64,000 nt of DNA. Origin: Bradyrhizobium sp. 139. Its GTDB lineage: Bacteria > Pseudomonadota > Alphaproteobacteria > Rhizobiales > Xanthobacteraceae. Below, piece by piece: positions 19,308 to 29,076 of this stretch. The notes under the pieces were generated by a model, which was given only the letters and a program-made list of their open reading frames with translations, searched no databases and was not told the origin of the DNA. Each line of letters opens with the position of its first letter. The stretch's first letter is position 1. The stretch is taken from positions 1 through 64,000 of the forward strand of contig NZ_JADPKS010000012.1 of assembly GCF_023074175.1 (NCBI RefSeq), written 5' to 3'. Position numbers and translations under genes: made by a program.

Positions 19308-20702
19308 ATGCTCGACACCGTCCAGCCTCGTCCGCAGCCGCAAGCCGGCGTGCCGCAAAACCATCTCGCCGAAGAGTTCGTCGAGACGCTGCGGCTGGCC
19401 GTGCCGATGATGCTGACGCAGCTCGGGCAGATCGCGATGATCACGACCGATCTCGCGCTGATCGGGAGGCTCGGCGAGGATGCAGTCGCGGCGGCGGCGC
19501 TGGCGCATACGGTCTATTTCGTCAGCTTCACCTTCGGGCTCGGATTGATGTCCGCAGTGTCGCCGCTGGCCGCACAGGCGTTTGGCGCCGGCGACATCAG
19601 GCGCATCCGCGGCTCCTTGCGCGTCGGGTTGTGGGTCGCACTGCTGATCTCGCTGCCGATGATGGCCTCGCCGCTCTATGGCGAGCACATCCTGGTTGCG
19701 CTCGGCCAGGCGCCGCATTCGGCTGGCCTCGCCCAGCGCTATCTGAACGGGCTGGCCTGGGGCATCGCGCCGGCGCTCGGCTTCATCGCGCTGCGCAGCA
19801 TGATGAGTGCGGTGAACCGGCCGCAGGCGCCGCTATGGATTACGCTCGCGGCGATCCCCGTCAACGCCGCGCTGGTCTATGCCCTCATCCATGGCCGGTT
19901 CGGCCTGCCCGAGCTCGGCCTGTTCGGCGCGGGGCTTGCGACCACGCTGGTCAATCTCGGCACCTTCGTCGCGGCGCTCGCCATCGCGGGGCTGCGCAAG
20001 CCGTTCGCAGACTATCAACCGCTCGCCCATCTCTGGCGGATCGACTGGCCGCTGATGCGCCAGCTCATCGCGATCGGCGCGCCGATCTCGTTCTCGCTGC
20101 TGATGGAATATGGCCTGTTCTCCTCGGCCGCGCTGCTGATGGGGCTGATCTCGACCACAGCGCTCGCGGCGCATCAGATCGCGCTGCAAGTCACCGCTGT
20201 GCTGTTCATGGTCCCGCTCGGCATCGGCATGGCGGCGACGGTGCGGGTTGGCCACGCCTTCGGCCGCGGCGAGCCGCTCGCGGTGAGGCGCGCGGGGCTG
20301 GTCGCGGCGCTGCTCGGGGTCGCATTCGTCTCGGCCCTGACCGTCGCCATCATCCTCGGCCGCTATGAGCTGGGACGGCTGTTCTTCGGCAACGACGAGG
20401 CCAGCGCGGCGACGATCGAGCTGACAGCGACGCTGCTGCTGGTCGGTGCGACCTTCTTCATCGCCGATGCGCTCCAGACCATCATGGGCGGCGCGTTGCG
20501 CGGTATCAATGATACCAGGATGACGCTGGTGTTCGCGGCGATCGGCTATTGGTGCGTCGGCTTCCCCATCGCCTGGTGGCTTGCCTTCCACGCCGATTTC
20601 GGCGCCGTCGGTGTCTGGATCGGACTGTCGATCGGATCGTTCGTCTATGCCGGGCTGCTGATCTTGCGCTTCCGGATGCTGACGCGCAGACTCGCGGGAT
20701 GA
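19308..20702 (+). CDS. MATE family efflux transporter (NorM-like)
   Basis: This 464-residue protein is a multidrug/organic-cation antiporter of the MATE family, which uses a Na+ or H+ gradient. It is hydrophobic throughout, with about 12 membrane segments in two halves. Typical family blocks include ETLRLAVPMMLTQLGQIAM at the first helix, LMSAVSPLAAQAFGAGD, and VRVGHAFGRGEP after helix 8. ATG 19308 has no strong ribosome site; ATG 19272, 12 codons upstream, follows GAGAGG and is a real alternative. The DUF2867 gene overlaps its stop by 4 nt (ATGA). Confidence 0.92.
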   Translation: MLDTVQPRPQPQAGVPQNHLAEEFVETLRLAVPMMLTQLGQIAMITTDLALIGRLGEDAVAAAALAHTVYFVSFTFGLGLMSAVSPLAAQAFGAGDIRRIRGSLRVGLWVALLISLPMMASPLYGEHILVALGQAPHSAGLAQRYLNGLAWGIAPALGFIALRSMMSAVNRPQAPLWITLAAIPVNAALVYALIHGRFGLPELGLFGAGLATTLVNLGTFVAALAIAGLRKPFADYQPLAHLWRIDWPLMRQLIAIGAPISFSLLMEYGLFSSAALLMGLISTTALAAHQIALQVTAVLFMVPLGIGMAATVRVGHAFGRGEPLAVRRAGLVAALLGVAFVSALTVAIILGRYELGRLFFGNDEASAATIELTATLLLVGATFFIADALQTIMGGALRGINDTRMTLVFAAIGYWCVGFPIAWWLAFHADFGAVGVWIGLSIGSFVYAGLLILRFRMLTRRLAG

Positions 20703-21187
20703 CCGGAATAGTTCGCGAAGTCACACCCGAGGTCGACACCGGTGACGTGCTGGCGGGCGCGCAGTTCGTCGACGCGTTTCGCGTGGGGATCGGCGCGACA
20801 GCGGTGAATGCGCGCGAGGCCTGCACCCGGATGGTGCTGCACGGGCCGCGCTGGATCGATGTGCTGCTGCGCCTGCGCAACATTCTGGTGACGCCGTTCG
20901 GTCTGAAGACCTCGGGCGAAGGCGCGCCGGCGCCGGGCGGCCTGATCGGCCTGTTTCCGGTGCTCAGCGAAACGCCGGAGCGGCTGGTCGCGGGCTTCGA
21001 CGATTTTCATCTCGACTTTCGCCTCGTGGTCGATCTGGAAGGCGATGCCGCGAGCCGCCAGGTGACCTCGACCACGCTGGTGCGGACGCATAATCTGCTG
21101 GGACGGACCTATCTCGCCCTCATCATGCCGTTCCACAAGCTAGTCGTCCGCAGCATGATGGGGCGCATCGCGGAGCCGGCCCGATGA
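20699..21187 (+). CDS. DUF2867 domain-containing protein
   Basis: This 162-residue soluble protein matches the DUF2867 pattern in FRVGIGATAVNAREACTRMV, then a central segment around RNILVTPFGLKTSGEG and a C-terminal ALIMPFHKLVVRSMMGRI. The domain is often found fused to or near NAD(P)-binding epimerases and its function is unknown. The ATG at 20699 overlaps the MATE stop, so the two are very likely translationally coupled. No signal peptide or membrane helix is visible. Confidence 0.85.
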   Translation: MTGIVREVTPEVDTGDVLAGAQFVDAFRVGIGATAVNAREACTRMVLHGPRWIDVLLRLRNILVTPFGLKTSGEGAPAPGGLIGLFPVLSETPERLVAGFDDFHLDFRLVVDLEGDAASRQVTSTTLVRTHNLLGRTYLALIMPFHKLVVRSMMGRIAEPAR

Positions 21188-21265
21188 CCCTGTCCGTCGA
21201 CATCTTCAGGTTCATCAGGCGACCCCGCCGTTCGAGACGGGCACTAGCTTTTTTGCGTGGGATGA

Positions 21266-21760
21266 TCAGCCCACCGGTCCCGGGGTCCAATTGTCCCCTG
21301 CAAGCGGACTAACCCTTACATCATCAATGACTCCGAGCTTCAGGCTTGGATCGAAATGGCGCATCGTCCGCTCGTTGAGGTCAATGATGCGGCCAGGCCT
21401 TAGTGGCCCCACGTCATTTATCTTGACGATGACCTTCTTCCCTACGGCCTCGACGAGGGCATATTTCGGCCTCGCGCCAAATTGAACCCCACCAAATTTC
21501 CGACGCAAACGCGTCTTGATGGCAGCCGTCCAGGCAGAGGGATCATAACGCTCGCCGGAGGCTGTGCTCGGACCACCCTCCTCCTTGCCCGGCTTGAATG
21601 GATTGTACGTGGATGCTGCGCCGAGGATCGCATCTCCAGAGGCGGCATCGGCGACGGCACTTGAGTGAACTCCACGGGTTTCACTTTGAGCGACGGTAAC
21701 GGAAACGGCAAGCGCAACCAGGGCGCCGCAAATTGCGGCGCTCGAGCGAAATAGCATCAT
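21266..21760 (-). CDS. RlpA-like double-psi beta-barrel protein (septal ring-type), secreted
   Basis: This 164-residue protein has an N-terminal signal peptide (MMLFRSSAAICGALVALAV, cleavage near residue 25) and a single RlpA-like double-psi beta-barrel. It keeps Glu in ASGERYD and Asp in KINDVGPLRPGRIIDLN. The His of the usual LTAAH motif is replaced (WTAAIKTRL). RlpA enzymes cleave peptidoglycan strands lacking stem peptides, and loss of this His suggests reduced or no lytic activity. There is no SPOR domain, unlike in full-length RlpA. The start is ATG 21760 or 21757, each behind a duplicated AGGA site. Confidence 0.8.
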   Translation of the reverse strand: MMLFRSSAAICGALVALAVSVTVAQSETRGVHSSAVADAASGDAILGAASTYNPFKPGKEEGGPSTASGERYDPSAWTAAIKTRLRRKFGGVQFGARPKYALVEAVGKKVIVKINDVGPLRPGRIIDLNERTMRHFDPSLKLGVIDDVRVSPLAGDNWTPGPVG

Positions 21761-22103
21761 AAGTCCTGTGATTTTTTAGTCCTGTGATTTTTTGATCGTC
21801 CGGTTCCCGATGCCGCAACATGGACAAGCGAACGCGGGAGCGTTCAGGAAACTTGCGCCAATCTTTTGCGGCTTCGAGCCAACCCTGGCTACGGAACCGT
21901 CGTGGGAACCAGAGTGATCCTCACGCAGCGTTTTAGTTCTCACCGACTAAGACGGAGATTGCGTCAGCAACATGACTTGACGGACCCTGGCGTGAGTGGC
22001 GCGTGCGACGTCAGCCAAGGGTTCACAAGCCGCCGATCACGGCCAAGCCGGGCGACGTCCGCATTGCTGTCGGAAGCCGACGCATACGAAGACACACTCG
22101 AAC
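21761..22103. other. Intergenic region with a duplicated ribosome-site segment
   Basis: Apart from the 16-bp tandem repeat next to the RlpA-like gene, the gap up to the FUSC gene stop contains no gene I can support. It should hold the RlpA-like promoter and the FUSC 3' end. Confidence 0.4.
21762..21793 (-). repeat. 16-bp tandem duplication containing the Shine-Dalgarno sequence
   Basis: AGTCCTGTGATTTTTT occurs twice in tandem (21762-21777 and 21778-21793). On the minus strand each copy supplies CAGGACT, so the RlpA-like gene has two Shine-Dalgarno-like sites; the proximal one is at proper spacing from ATG 21757/21760. Confidence 0.75.
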
Positions 22104-23219
22104 TCACTCCGCCACGCGCGCCGACTTGTCGGTCGAGACCTCCGACCACTCGCCGACGACGCGATCGAGATCGCAGAGATTCTGGTGCATCTGCTCCAGC
22201 GAGAATCCGATCGCGAAGAAGCGCTCGGCGGTGTCGCTCGGCTGGCCGCGGATCAGGCCGTCCTGGCGCACGGCTGCGACTGCCTCGGCATAATGCTGGA
22301 GCGCAACGTGGACGGGATGGATCGGCGGCGCGCCGGCGCCCTCGCGCAAGGCCGCGGCGGCGGAGCGAAGGAAGCGCGCGATTACGGTCGAGACTTCCGT
22401 CAAGGGAGCCGCAAGCCGCGTCTGCACCTCGACCGGCAGCGGCACCACCGTGGCACGGCCGATCATCACGACGTCATGGCGCAGCCGCAAGACCGTTCGC
22501 AGCAAGGGGCCGGTGTCGGGCCCGCTCGACAGCCGCGCGGAGCGCTCGCGCTCGGCCTCAGTGCCGGTGGCGTTGAGACCGACCATCGCGGTGCCGATGC
22601 CATCCTGGATCCTGTGCAGCGCGTCGTTGTCGCGGCCGCGCGTGAGCCCCGCGAGCAGTTCTGCGAAGGCATCCGCGATCAGTTCGAGCAGCTTGGCCGC
22701 ACCGGCGCGGATCTGCCGCGCCGCGCGCGACGGCAGCACCAGGAACGAGACCAGCAGCCCGGTGATCGCGCCAACCGCGACTTCGCTGACGCGGTCGATC
22801 GCCGACGTCATGGGATCGGAATGGTGCATGGTTGGAACCAGCAGCACGATCACGGCCGTCACCGTGGCGGCGCTCAGACTCGGATTGATCGCGGCGATGA
22901 AGGCGAGCGGGGCGACCGAGAGCACCAGCAAACCCAACAGCACCGCCTCGCTGGAATAGGGGATCAGGATTGCGATCGCGCCGCCATAGATGGCGCCGCC
23001 GATGGTGCCGAGCATGTAGTCGCGCGTCGCCTTCAGCGAGCGCCCGACGCTCATCTGGGTCACGATCAGCGAGGTCAGGACCGCCCAGAGCGGCAGCAAC
23101 AGATGCAGCGCAGTGGCGATCGCATAGGCCGCGGTCGCGGCCACCGTGACCCGGATCGCCAGCCCCAATTGCGTCCGCCGCGACCGGATCCGGTCGAACA
23201 GCTCTTTTGCGAATGCCAT
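22104..23219 (-). CDS. FUSC family (aromatic acid exporter-like) inner-membrane protein
   Basis: This 371-residue protein has an N-terminal membrane bundle of about six helices (residues about 20-165, including LLLPLWAVLTSLIVTQMSVG and LGTIGGAIYGGAIAILIP). A cytoplasmic helical region of about 200 residues follows. The architecture fits FUSC/YccS-type proteins related to the AaeB efflux component for aromatic carboxylic acids. ATG 23219 gives MAFAKELFDRIRSRR, a basic amphipathic lead into the first helix; the frame is open upstream to 23342 but overlaps the promoter region of the divergent gene. No AaeA-like periplasmic adaptor is adjacent. Confidence 0.82.
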   Translation of the reverse strand: MAFAKELFDRIRSRRTQLGLAIRVTVAATAAYAIATALHLLLPLWAVLTSLIVTQMSVGRSLKATRDYMLGTIGGAIYGGAIAILIPYSSEAVLLGLLVLSVAPLAFIAAINPSLSAATVTAVIVLLVPTMHHSDPMTSAIDRVSEVAVGAITGLLVSFLVLPSRAARQIRAGAAKLLELIADAFAELLAGLTRGRDNDALHRIQDGIGTAMVGLNATGTEAERERSARLSSGPDTGPLLRTVLRLRHDVVMIGRATVVPLPVEVQTRLAAPLTEVSTVIARFLRSAAAALREGAGAPPIHPVHVALQHYAEAVAAVRQDGLIRGQPSDTAERFFAIGFSLEQMHQNLCDLDRVVGEWSEVSTDKSARVAE

Positions 23220-23343
23220 TGTCGAATGTCCCGGTCCGATCCTCGTAAAGCCAGGCAAAAGCATAGCTGATGCCCGCGACCCCAGGGCCGCTTGAAAGGC
23301 CAAATCAGCCCGCCTAACTTGCGCGCCAAAACGAGGAAACACG

Positions 23344-24714
23344 ATGGCCCACGAAACCGCAACGCTCGCCGCCTACGTCTTCAATCTGAAGTACCAGGAT
23401 ATTCCGGCGGAAGTGCTGGATCGCGCAAAGGTGCTGACGCTGGACTTCCTCGGCAGTGCCATTCGGGCTCGCAGGGAGGCGGAATCGACCCCGTCGATCC
23501 TGAAGATGCTGGAGGCGCTCGCGCTCGATACCAAGGGCGAGTCCACCGTGTTCGGCGACACCAAGACCTGGACCCCGGCGGTCGCCGCCCTCCTCAACGG
23601 TGCGCTCGGCCACTCCCTCGACTTTGACGATACCCATGCCGATTCCTCACTGCATCCAAGCGCGCCGGTGGTACCGGCCGCGTTCGCAGTCGGCGAGATG
23701 GTCGGTGCGTCGGGGCGCGACGTGCTGACCGCGATCGTCGCGGGCTATGAGGTTTGCTGCCGGCTCGGCAACGCGCTCGACCCGACTTCGCATTATGCGC
23801 GCGGCTTCCATCCGACGGCGACCGCCGGCACCTATGGTGCGGCCGCCGCCGCTGGCAAGCTGTTCGGCCTGTCCGAGCAGCAGATCATCGCCGCCTTCGG
23901 CGTCTCCGGCAGCCAGGCCGCCGGCTCGCTGCAATTTCTGGTCAACGGTGCCTGGAATAAGCGCTATCAGGTCGGCGCCGCCGCAATGAATGGCGTGATC
24001 GCTGCCACGCTGGCGCGCAACGACTTCGTCGGCGCGACGGAGTCGGTCGAGGGCAAGCACGGCCTGCTCGCCGGCTACACCGACGACGCGCATCCCGACA
24101 AGGCAGTCGCCGGGCTCGGCAAGAGCTACGAGACGATGAAGATCGGCGTGAAGCCGTATCCGAGCTGCCGCTACACCCATGCGGCGATCGACGCGCTGAT
24201 CGCGATGCGGCGCGAGCACAATCTGACGCCCGACCAGGTCAAGCGCGTCGAGATCGGCCTGCATCGCAACGGCATCACGCTCACGGGCGATGCCGCAACC
24301 AAGCGCCATCCCACGTCGATCGTCGGCGGCCAGTTCTCGATGTTCTTCACCGGCGCGCTCGCGCTCGACCAGGGCAGCTTCGGCTGGGACGACTACAGCC
24401 GGCTCGGCGATGCCGCGATCGACGCGCTCGCCGACAAGTTCGACGTCGTGCAGGACGATCGCCTCGAGATCGGCCGCACCCACCCATTCGGGGCGCGCGT
24501 CAGCATCACGACGGACGATGGTGTGCACGAGCGGCTCTACGCGGATCCCTCGGGCGAGCCGACCTCCTTCCCCGACGCGCAGGCGATGCAGCAGAAGTTT
24601 TTGACCTTGGCGCGGCCGGTGCTGAACGCGCGCGCGGAAAAGTTTGCCGATGCGATCATGGCGCTGGAGCGGTTCGACCGCGTGGCGAACGCGACGGAGC
24701 TGGGGCGGCAGTAG
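23344..24714 (+). CDS. MmgE/PrpD family protein
   Basis: This 456-residue protein belongs to the MmgE/PrpD family, whose characterised members include 2-methylcitrate dehydratase and cis-aconitate decarboxylase. Typical blocks are LDFLGSAIRARRE near residue 35, HSLDFDDTHADSSLHPSAPV near 95, and GFHPTATAGTYGAAAAAGKL near 155. A further block, KPYPSCRYTHAAIDAL, lies near 275. No prpB, prpC or other methylcitrate-cycle genes are nearby, so the substrate remains open. The gene starts 124 bp from the divergent FUSC start, and the shared gap should hold both promoters. Confidence 0.9.
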   Translation: MAHETATLAAYVFNLKYQDIPAEVLDRAKVLTLDFLGSAIRARREAESTPSILKMLEALALDTKGESTVFGDTKTWTPAVAALLNGALGHSLDFDDTHADSSLHPSAPVVPAAFAVGEMVGASGRDVLTAIVAGYEVCCRLGNALDPTSHYARGFHPTATAGTYGAAAAAGKLFGLSEQQIIAAFGVSGSQAAGSLQFLVNGAWNKRYQVGAAAMNGVIAATLARNDFVGATESVEGKHGLLAGYTDDAHPDKAVAGLGKSYETMKIGVKPYPSCRYTHAAIDALIAMRREHNLTPDQVKRVEIGLHRNGITLTGDAATKRHPTSIVGGQFSMFFTGALALDQGSFGWDDYSRLGDAAIDALADKFDVVQDDRLEIGRTHPFGARVSITTDDGVHERLYADPSGEPTSFPDAQAMQQKFLTLARPVLNARAEKFADAIMALERFDRVANATELGRQ

Positions 24715-24802
24715 GTTTGAGCTAGCGCCGCGCGCTAGGGGACGAGCGGCGCGACGCGGCGGTCAAATCCTGATACGATTGTCGCAGCAGAAGGAGTCCA
24801 CC

Positions 24803-25720
24803 ATGAGCTGGCAACCCTCGAACGATCCCGTGCTTGGCGATCCCATGTCCTGCGATGCGCTCGACCTCGTCATCGTGCCGCGCACCCGCGATCTCGGCGA
24901 CGGATTCGCGGTGCGCCGCGCGTTGCCGCATGGTAAGCGGCAGATGGTCGGCCCCTTCATCTTCTTCGACCATTTCGGACCGGTGCAGTTCATTTCCGGA
25001 AAGGGCATGGACGTGCGGCCGCATCCGCATATCGGCCTTGCCACCGTCACCTATCTGTTCGACGGCGCGATCATGCATCGCGACAGCGAGGGCAACGTCC
25101 AGGAAATCGCGCCCGGCGCGATGAATTTGATGACGGCCGGGCGCGGCATCGCGCATTCTGAACGCACGCCGGATGCGCAGCGCGCCTCGGGACAACAGAT
25201 GCTCGGCCTGCAAAGCTGGATCGCGCTGCCGGCCGGATCGGAGGAGATCGCGCCGTCGTTCCAGCATTACGGCGCGGGCGATTTGCCGATGATCTCGGAA
25301 CGCGATTTTACTGCGCGGGTGATCGCGGGCTCGTCGTTCGGCATCACCTCGCCGGTTACGATGGTGTCGCCCTGGCTCTATACCGAAATCAACGCCATCG
25401 CCGGCGCGAGCGTGCCGCTCGACCCTGATCACGAGGAGCGCGCGATCTACATCGTCGACGGCGAGGTCGAGATCGCGGGCGAGCGCTACGAAGGGCCGCG
25501 GCTTCTGATCTTCCGCCCCGGCGACCGCATCACCGTGAAGGCGCTGAAGGCGACGCGGATGATGTTTCTCGGCGGCGATGCGCTGGAGGGGCCGCGCCAC
25601 ATCTGGTGGAATTTCGTCTCCTCCAGCAAGGAGCGGATCGAGCAAGCCAAGCAGGACTGGAAAACCGGCCGCTTCGCCGCGGTTCCGCAGGAACATGAGT
25701 TCATTCCGCTGCCGGAATAG
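24803..25720 (+). CDS. Pirin family protein
   Basis: This 305-residue protein is a pirin, a bicupin metalloprotein; some bacterial members act as quercetin dioxygenases or regulate metabolism. The metal-binding set is visible: His in RPHPHIGLATVTYLF, His in GAIMHRDSEG and Glu in GRGIAHSE. The C-terminal pirin domain starts near residue 190 (EINAIAGASVPLD). A perfect AAGGAG (24791-24796) precedes ATG 24803. The gene sits between MmgE/PrpD and purC with no obvious functional link. Confidence 0.92.
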   Translation: MSWQPSNDPVLGDPMSCDALDLVIVPRTRDLGDGFAVRRALPHGKRQMVGPFIFFDHFGPVQFISGKGMDVRPHPHIGLATVTYLFDGAIMHRDSEGNVQEIAPGAMNLMTAGRGIAHSERTPDAQRASGQQMLGLQSWIALPAGSEEIAPSFQHYGAGDLPMISERDFTARVIAGSSFGITSPVTMVSPWLYTEINAIAGASVPLDPDHEERAIYIVDGEVEIAGERYEGPRLLIFRPGDRITVKALKATRMMFLGGDALEGPRHIWWNFVSSSKERIEQAKQDWKTGRFAAVPQEHEFIPLPE

Positions 25721-25798
25721 GCTAATCCGGTGTCCGGCCGTGCCATCAGGCATGGCTGGATTTCCTGCGCGAAGGCCCTGCCTCTGAAAGTTTTGCCG

Positions 25799-26713
25799 AT
25801 GACCGCCATGCTCTCCAGCGACCTGCCGCTCCCCAAGATCGGACGCGGCAAGGTGCGCGATATCTACGCCGTCGATGACGACCGCCTGCTGCTCGTCACC
25901 ACCGACCGCATCAGCGCCTTCGACGTCGTGATGGGCGAGACCATCCCGATGAAGGGCGCGGTGCTGACGCAAGTGAGCGCGTTCTGGTTCAACGAGCTCG
26001 AAGGCGTGGTGCCGCATCACATGATCAGCGCCGACACCGACGAGATCATCGCCGCCGTGCCGGCCTTGAAGCCGCATCGCGCCGAGATCCTCGGCCGTGC
26101 CATGCTGTCGTACCGCACCACCGTATTCCCGATCGAATGCGTGATCCGCGGCTATCTCTCGGGATCGGCCTGGAAGGAATATGCGGCAAGCGGCACGCTC
26201 GCCGGCGAAAAGCTGAAGGCCGGCCTCGTCGAGAGCGAGAAGCTGGAGCCTTCGATCTTCAGTCCGGCGACCAAGGCCGAGACCGGCCACGACGAGAACA
26301 TCACGATCGCACGGATGCGCGAGGTCGTCGGCGACGAGACCGCCTACACGCTCGAGAGCATGACGCGCGCGGTCTACACGCTCGGCGAGGAGCTCGCCCG
26401 CGAGCAGGGCATCATCATCGCCGACACCAAGTTCGAATTCGGACGCGACAAGGACGGCCGCATCATCCTGATCGACGAAGTCATGACGCCGGACTCCTCG
26501 CGGTTCTGGGCTGTCGATGCCTATAAGCCCGGCCAGCCGCAGGCGAGTTTTGACAAGCAGCCTTTGCGCGATTATCTCGATGTCGAACGCCGCGCCGGCC
26601 GCTGGAACGGCGACGCGCCGCCGCCGCCGTTGCCGGCGAGCGTGGTGGAGGCGACCAGCAAAAGGTATCTGGAAGCGTATCGGCGGGTGACGGGGAGTGA
26701 GCTGAAGATCTAG
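25799..26713 (+). CDS. purC: Phosphoribosylaminoimidazole-succinocarboxamide synthase
   Basis: PurC (SAICAR synthetase) couples aspartate to CAIR with ATP in purine synthesis. This 304-residue protein is the longer, eukaryote-like form. It has the N-terminal [19 protein letters not shown], the signature [18 protein letters not shown], and [10 protein letters not shown] followed by [17 protein letters not shown] 25799 (MTAML) matches the usual start; the frame is open to 25730, where no ribosome site is seen. ATG 25808 is a near alternative. No other pur genes are adjacent. Confidence 0.95.
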   Translation: MTAMLSSDLPLPKIGRGKVRDIYAVDDDRLLLVTTDRISAFDVVMGETIPMKGAVLTQVSAFWFNELEGVVPHHMISADTDEIIAAVPALKPHRAEILGRAMLSYRTTVFPIECVIRGYLSGSAWKEYAASGTLAGEKLKAGLVESEKLEPSIFSPATKAETGHDENITIARMREVVGDETAYTLESMTRAVYTLGEELAREQGIIIADTKFEFGRDKDGRIILIDEVMTPDSSRFWAVDAYKPGQPQASFDKQPLRDYLDVERRAGRWNGDAPPPPLPASVVEATSKRYLEAYRRVTGSELKI

Positions 26714-26852
26714 CCCGACTGTTTCGTCTCGCTCCGGACGCCGAGAGCGTGCCCGAAACTGTTGCCGATCTCATAATTGCAAGAACCCTATTGCGCTAAC
26801 CTCGCACTCGTCTACCTGTCGGTCGGGAATTCTCAAGAGCGAGTGTCGGGGC

Positions 26853-29069
26853 GTGACAGATCCAGCAATTGGCCTAGATCCGGTCACACGACTCAATCCG
26901 TCCATCAAGCGTGCGCTGAACGATATACTGGGCGGAAGCGCCGCCAGCGTCCTGACCGTCACCTTCGGGCTTTCCTATGCGCTGCTGATCTTCACCGGCC
27001 CGCTGTCGCCGTATCTGTCCTACGGAATCGCGGCGACTTTCATCAGCTCCGCGGTGCTCGCTGCCGTCATTGGGATGGGAAGCTCACTGCCCTTCGCGGT
27101 CGCCGCTCCTGACAGCTCGATCGCCGCCGTGACCGGAATTCTGGCGGCCTCGCTGGTTGAGCGCATCCAAGCGGCCAATCTGTCGGCACCGCTGCTCTCG
27201 CCGGTCCTGATCACGCTCGGCCTGTCGACCGTGCTCACCGGAATCGTGCTGTGCGGATTGGGACTGACGCGGATGGGCCGCGCCATCCGTTACGTGCCTT
27301 ATCCGGTGATCGGCGGCTTCCTGGGGGCCACCGGGCTTCTGATCGTCATGGGTGCGATCCGGGTGATCACCGATCATCCCGTGCAGTTTGCCACGTTGTT
27401 GCGCTTCACCAACGGCGTCACGCTTTCGGAGCTGGGCGCCGCCTGCGCCATGGCGCTGGTGCTGTATCTGGCCTGGCACCGCTCGCGCAGCCCGTTCGGA
27501 TTGCCGATCATTCTGGTCGGCGGCATGCTCACGGCACATCTGGCGTTCTGGATCACTGGGATTTCGGCGGAGGAGGCGCGCGCCCTCGGCTGGACCTTCC
27601 AGCCCCCGCCGCCGGCGACATTCATGCTGCCCTGGCACACCGACGATCTCGCCAATTATCCCTGGTCCGCGGTGCCGGACCTGCTCGGCAACGTCGTCGC
27701 CGTCATCTTCGTCGCAGCCTCCAGCACGCTGTTCAACACCACCGGGATCGAAGTCGCCGTGCATCGCGAGGCTAATCTGGAGCGCGAGCTGAACGTCACC
27801 GGTGCCGCCAACATCCTGACCGGCGCGCTCACCGGCTATGCCGGCTGCGTTTCGGTCAGCCGTTCGATCCTGAATTTCAGCAGCGGCGGCCGCGGACGCC
27901 TGTCCGGTCTCACCGTCGCAGCCATGTCGCTGCTGATGCTCGCCGTCGCGCCGGAGTTGCTCGGCTTCATGCCGAAATTCGTGCTCGGCGGTCTGCTGCT
28001 CTATCTCGGCGCCGATCAGCTGCACAAATGGCTGATCGAGTCGCGCAAGCGACTCTCGAAGCTCGAATATCTCTCGCTGCTCGCCATCATCGCGATCATC
28101 GTCGCCTGGGGTTTTGTGCCGGGCATCCTGATCGGCGTCGTCATCGGCTGCGCAACCTTCGCGTTCAGCGCGGCGCGGGTCGAATCGATCAAGTACAGTT
28201 TTGACGGCTCCGAATATCGCTCTTCGCTCGATCGCTCGCGGGACGACCAGAAGGTGCTACTGGCCCATGGCGGCAAGATCCGAGGCCTCAACCTCCAGAG
28301 CTATTTGTTCTTCGGCTCCGCCAACCGGCTCTACCAGCATGTCAAGCAGCTGCTCCAGGAGCGCCCCGAGTGCCGCTATCTGCTGTTCGACTTCAAGCTC
28401 GTCACCGGCGTCGACTCCTCGGCCGCCTACAGTTTCGCCCAGATCAAGCGCAGCGCGCATGACTTGGGCGTCGAGCTGATCCTGGTGCATCTGTCGGCCA
28501 CGGCCGAGAAGGTGCTGCGCTCCAGCGACTTCGTCGGCGAAGGTGTCACCATCGTCCCCGAGCTCGATCACGCGCTGGAATGGTGCGAGAACGAGCTCAT
28601 CGCGCAACATCAGGAACTGGCGCAGGAGGAGGCGAACTTGCGCGACTGGTTCACAGGGATTCTCGACAGCGAGGACGATGCCGACGAGCTGATCCGCCGC
28701 TGCCAGCGTCTCGAGGTCGAGGCCGGCGAGGCCATCGTGCGAGCCGGCGATCCCGCCGATTCCATGCACTTCATCCTGGACGGCCGCGTCGGCATCATGA
28801 TCCCGGCCGAGGACGACCGCACCACGCGCGTGCGCAGCCTCGGCCGCTACACCACGATCGGCGAGATGGGCCTGGTGTCGCAGACGCCGCGTAGTGCCAC
28901 GATCCAGGCCGAGGTCGACAGCGTGCTCTACGTGCTGAACACGCACCAGTTCGACGCCATCAGGAACGAGGACCCGGCGCTCAGCCACAAGCTGCTGACC
29001 TATTTCGTGTCGGTCATGGCCGAGCGGCTGACATTCGCGAACCGGACGATTGCGGTGCTCAGGCGTTAA
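26853..29069 (+). CDS. SulP family anion transporter with STAS and cyclic-nucleotide-binding domains
   Basis: This 738-residue fusion has three parts. Residues about 20-445 are a SulP/SLC26 transporter with 12-14 helices (for example YVPYPVIGGFLGATGLLIVMG). Residues about 470-585 are a STAS domain (LLFDFKLVTGVDSSAAYSF). Residues about 615-735 are a CRP-type cyclic-nucleotide-binding domain, with phosphate-cassette motif GEMGLVSQTPRSATI and FILDGRVGIMI before it. SulP proteins carry sulfate, bicarbonate or dicarboxylates; the substrate is not evident here. The fusion suggests gating by cAMP or cGMP. The start is GTG 26853, with no strong ribosome site. Confidence 0.9.
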   Translation: MTDPAIGLDPVTRLNPSIKRALNDILGGSAASVLTVTFGLSYALLIFTGPLSPYLSYGIAATFISSAVLAAVIGMGSSLPFAVAAPDSSIAAVTGILAASLVERIQAANLSAPLLSPVLITLGLSTVLTGIVLCGLGLTRMGRAIRYVPYPVIGGFLGATGLLIVMGAIRVITDHPVQFATLLRFTNGVTLSELGAACAMALVLYLAWHRSRSPFGLPIILVGGMLTAHLAFWITGISAEEARALGWTFQPPPPATFMLPWHTDDLANYPWSAVPDLLGNVVAVIFVAASSTLFNTTGIEVAVHREANLERELNVTGAANILTGALTGYAGCVSVSRSILNFSSGGRGRLSGLTVAAMSLLMLAVAPELLGFMPKFVLGGLLLYLGADQLHKWLIESRKRLSKLEYLSLLAIIAIIVAWGFVPGILIGVVIGCATFAFSAARVESIKYSFDGSEYRSSLDRSRDDQKVLLAHGGKIRGLNLQSYLFFGSANRLYQHVKQLLQERPECRYLLFDFKLVTGVDSSAAYSFAQIKRSAHDLGVELILVHLSATAEKVLRSSDFVGEGVTIVPELDHALEWCENELIAQHQELAQEEANLRDWFTGILDSEDDADELIRRCQRLEVEAGEAIVRAGDPADSMHFILDGRVGIMIPAEDDRTTRVRSLGRYTTIGEMGLVSQTPRSATIQAEVDSVLYVLNTHQFDAIRNEDPALSHKLLTYFVSVMAERLTFANRTIAVLRR

Positions 29070-29076
29070 CAGCTGC

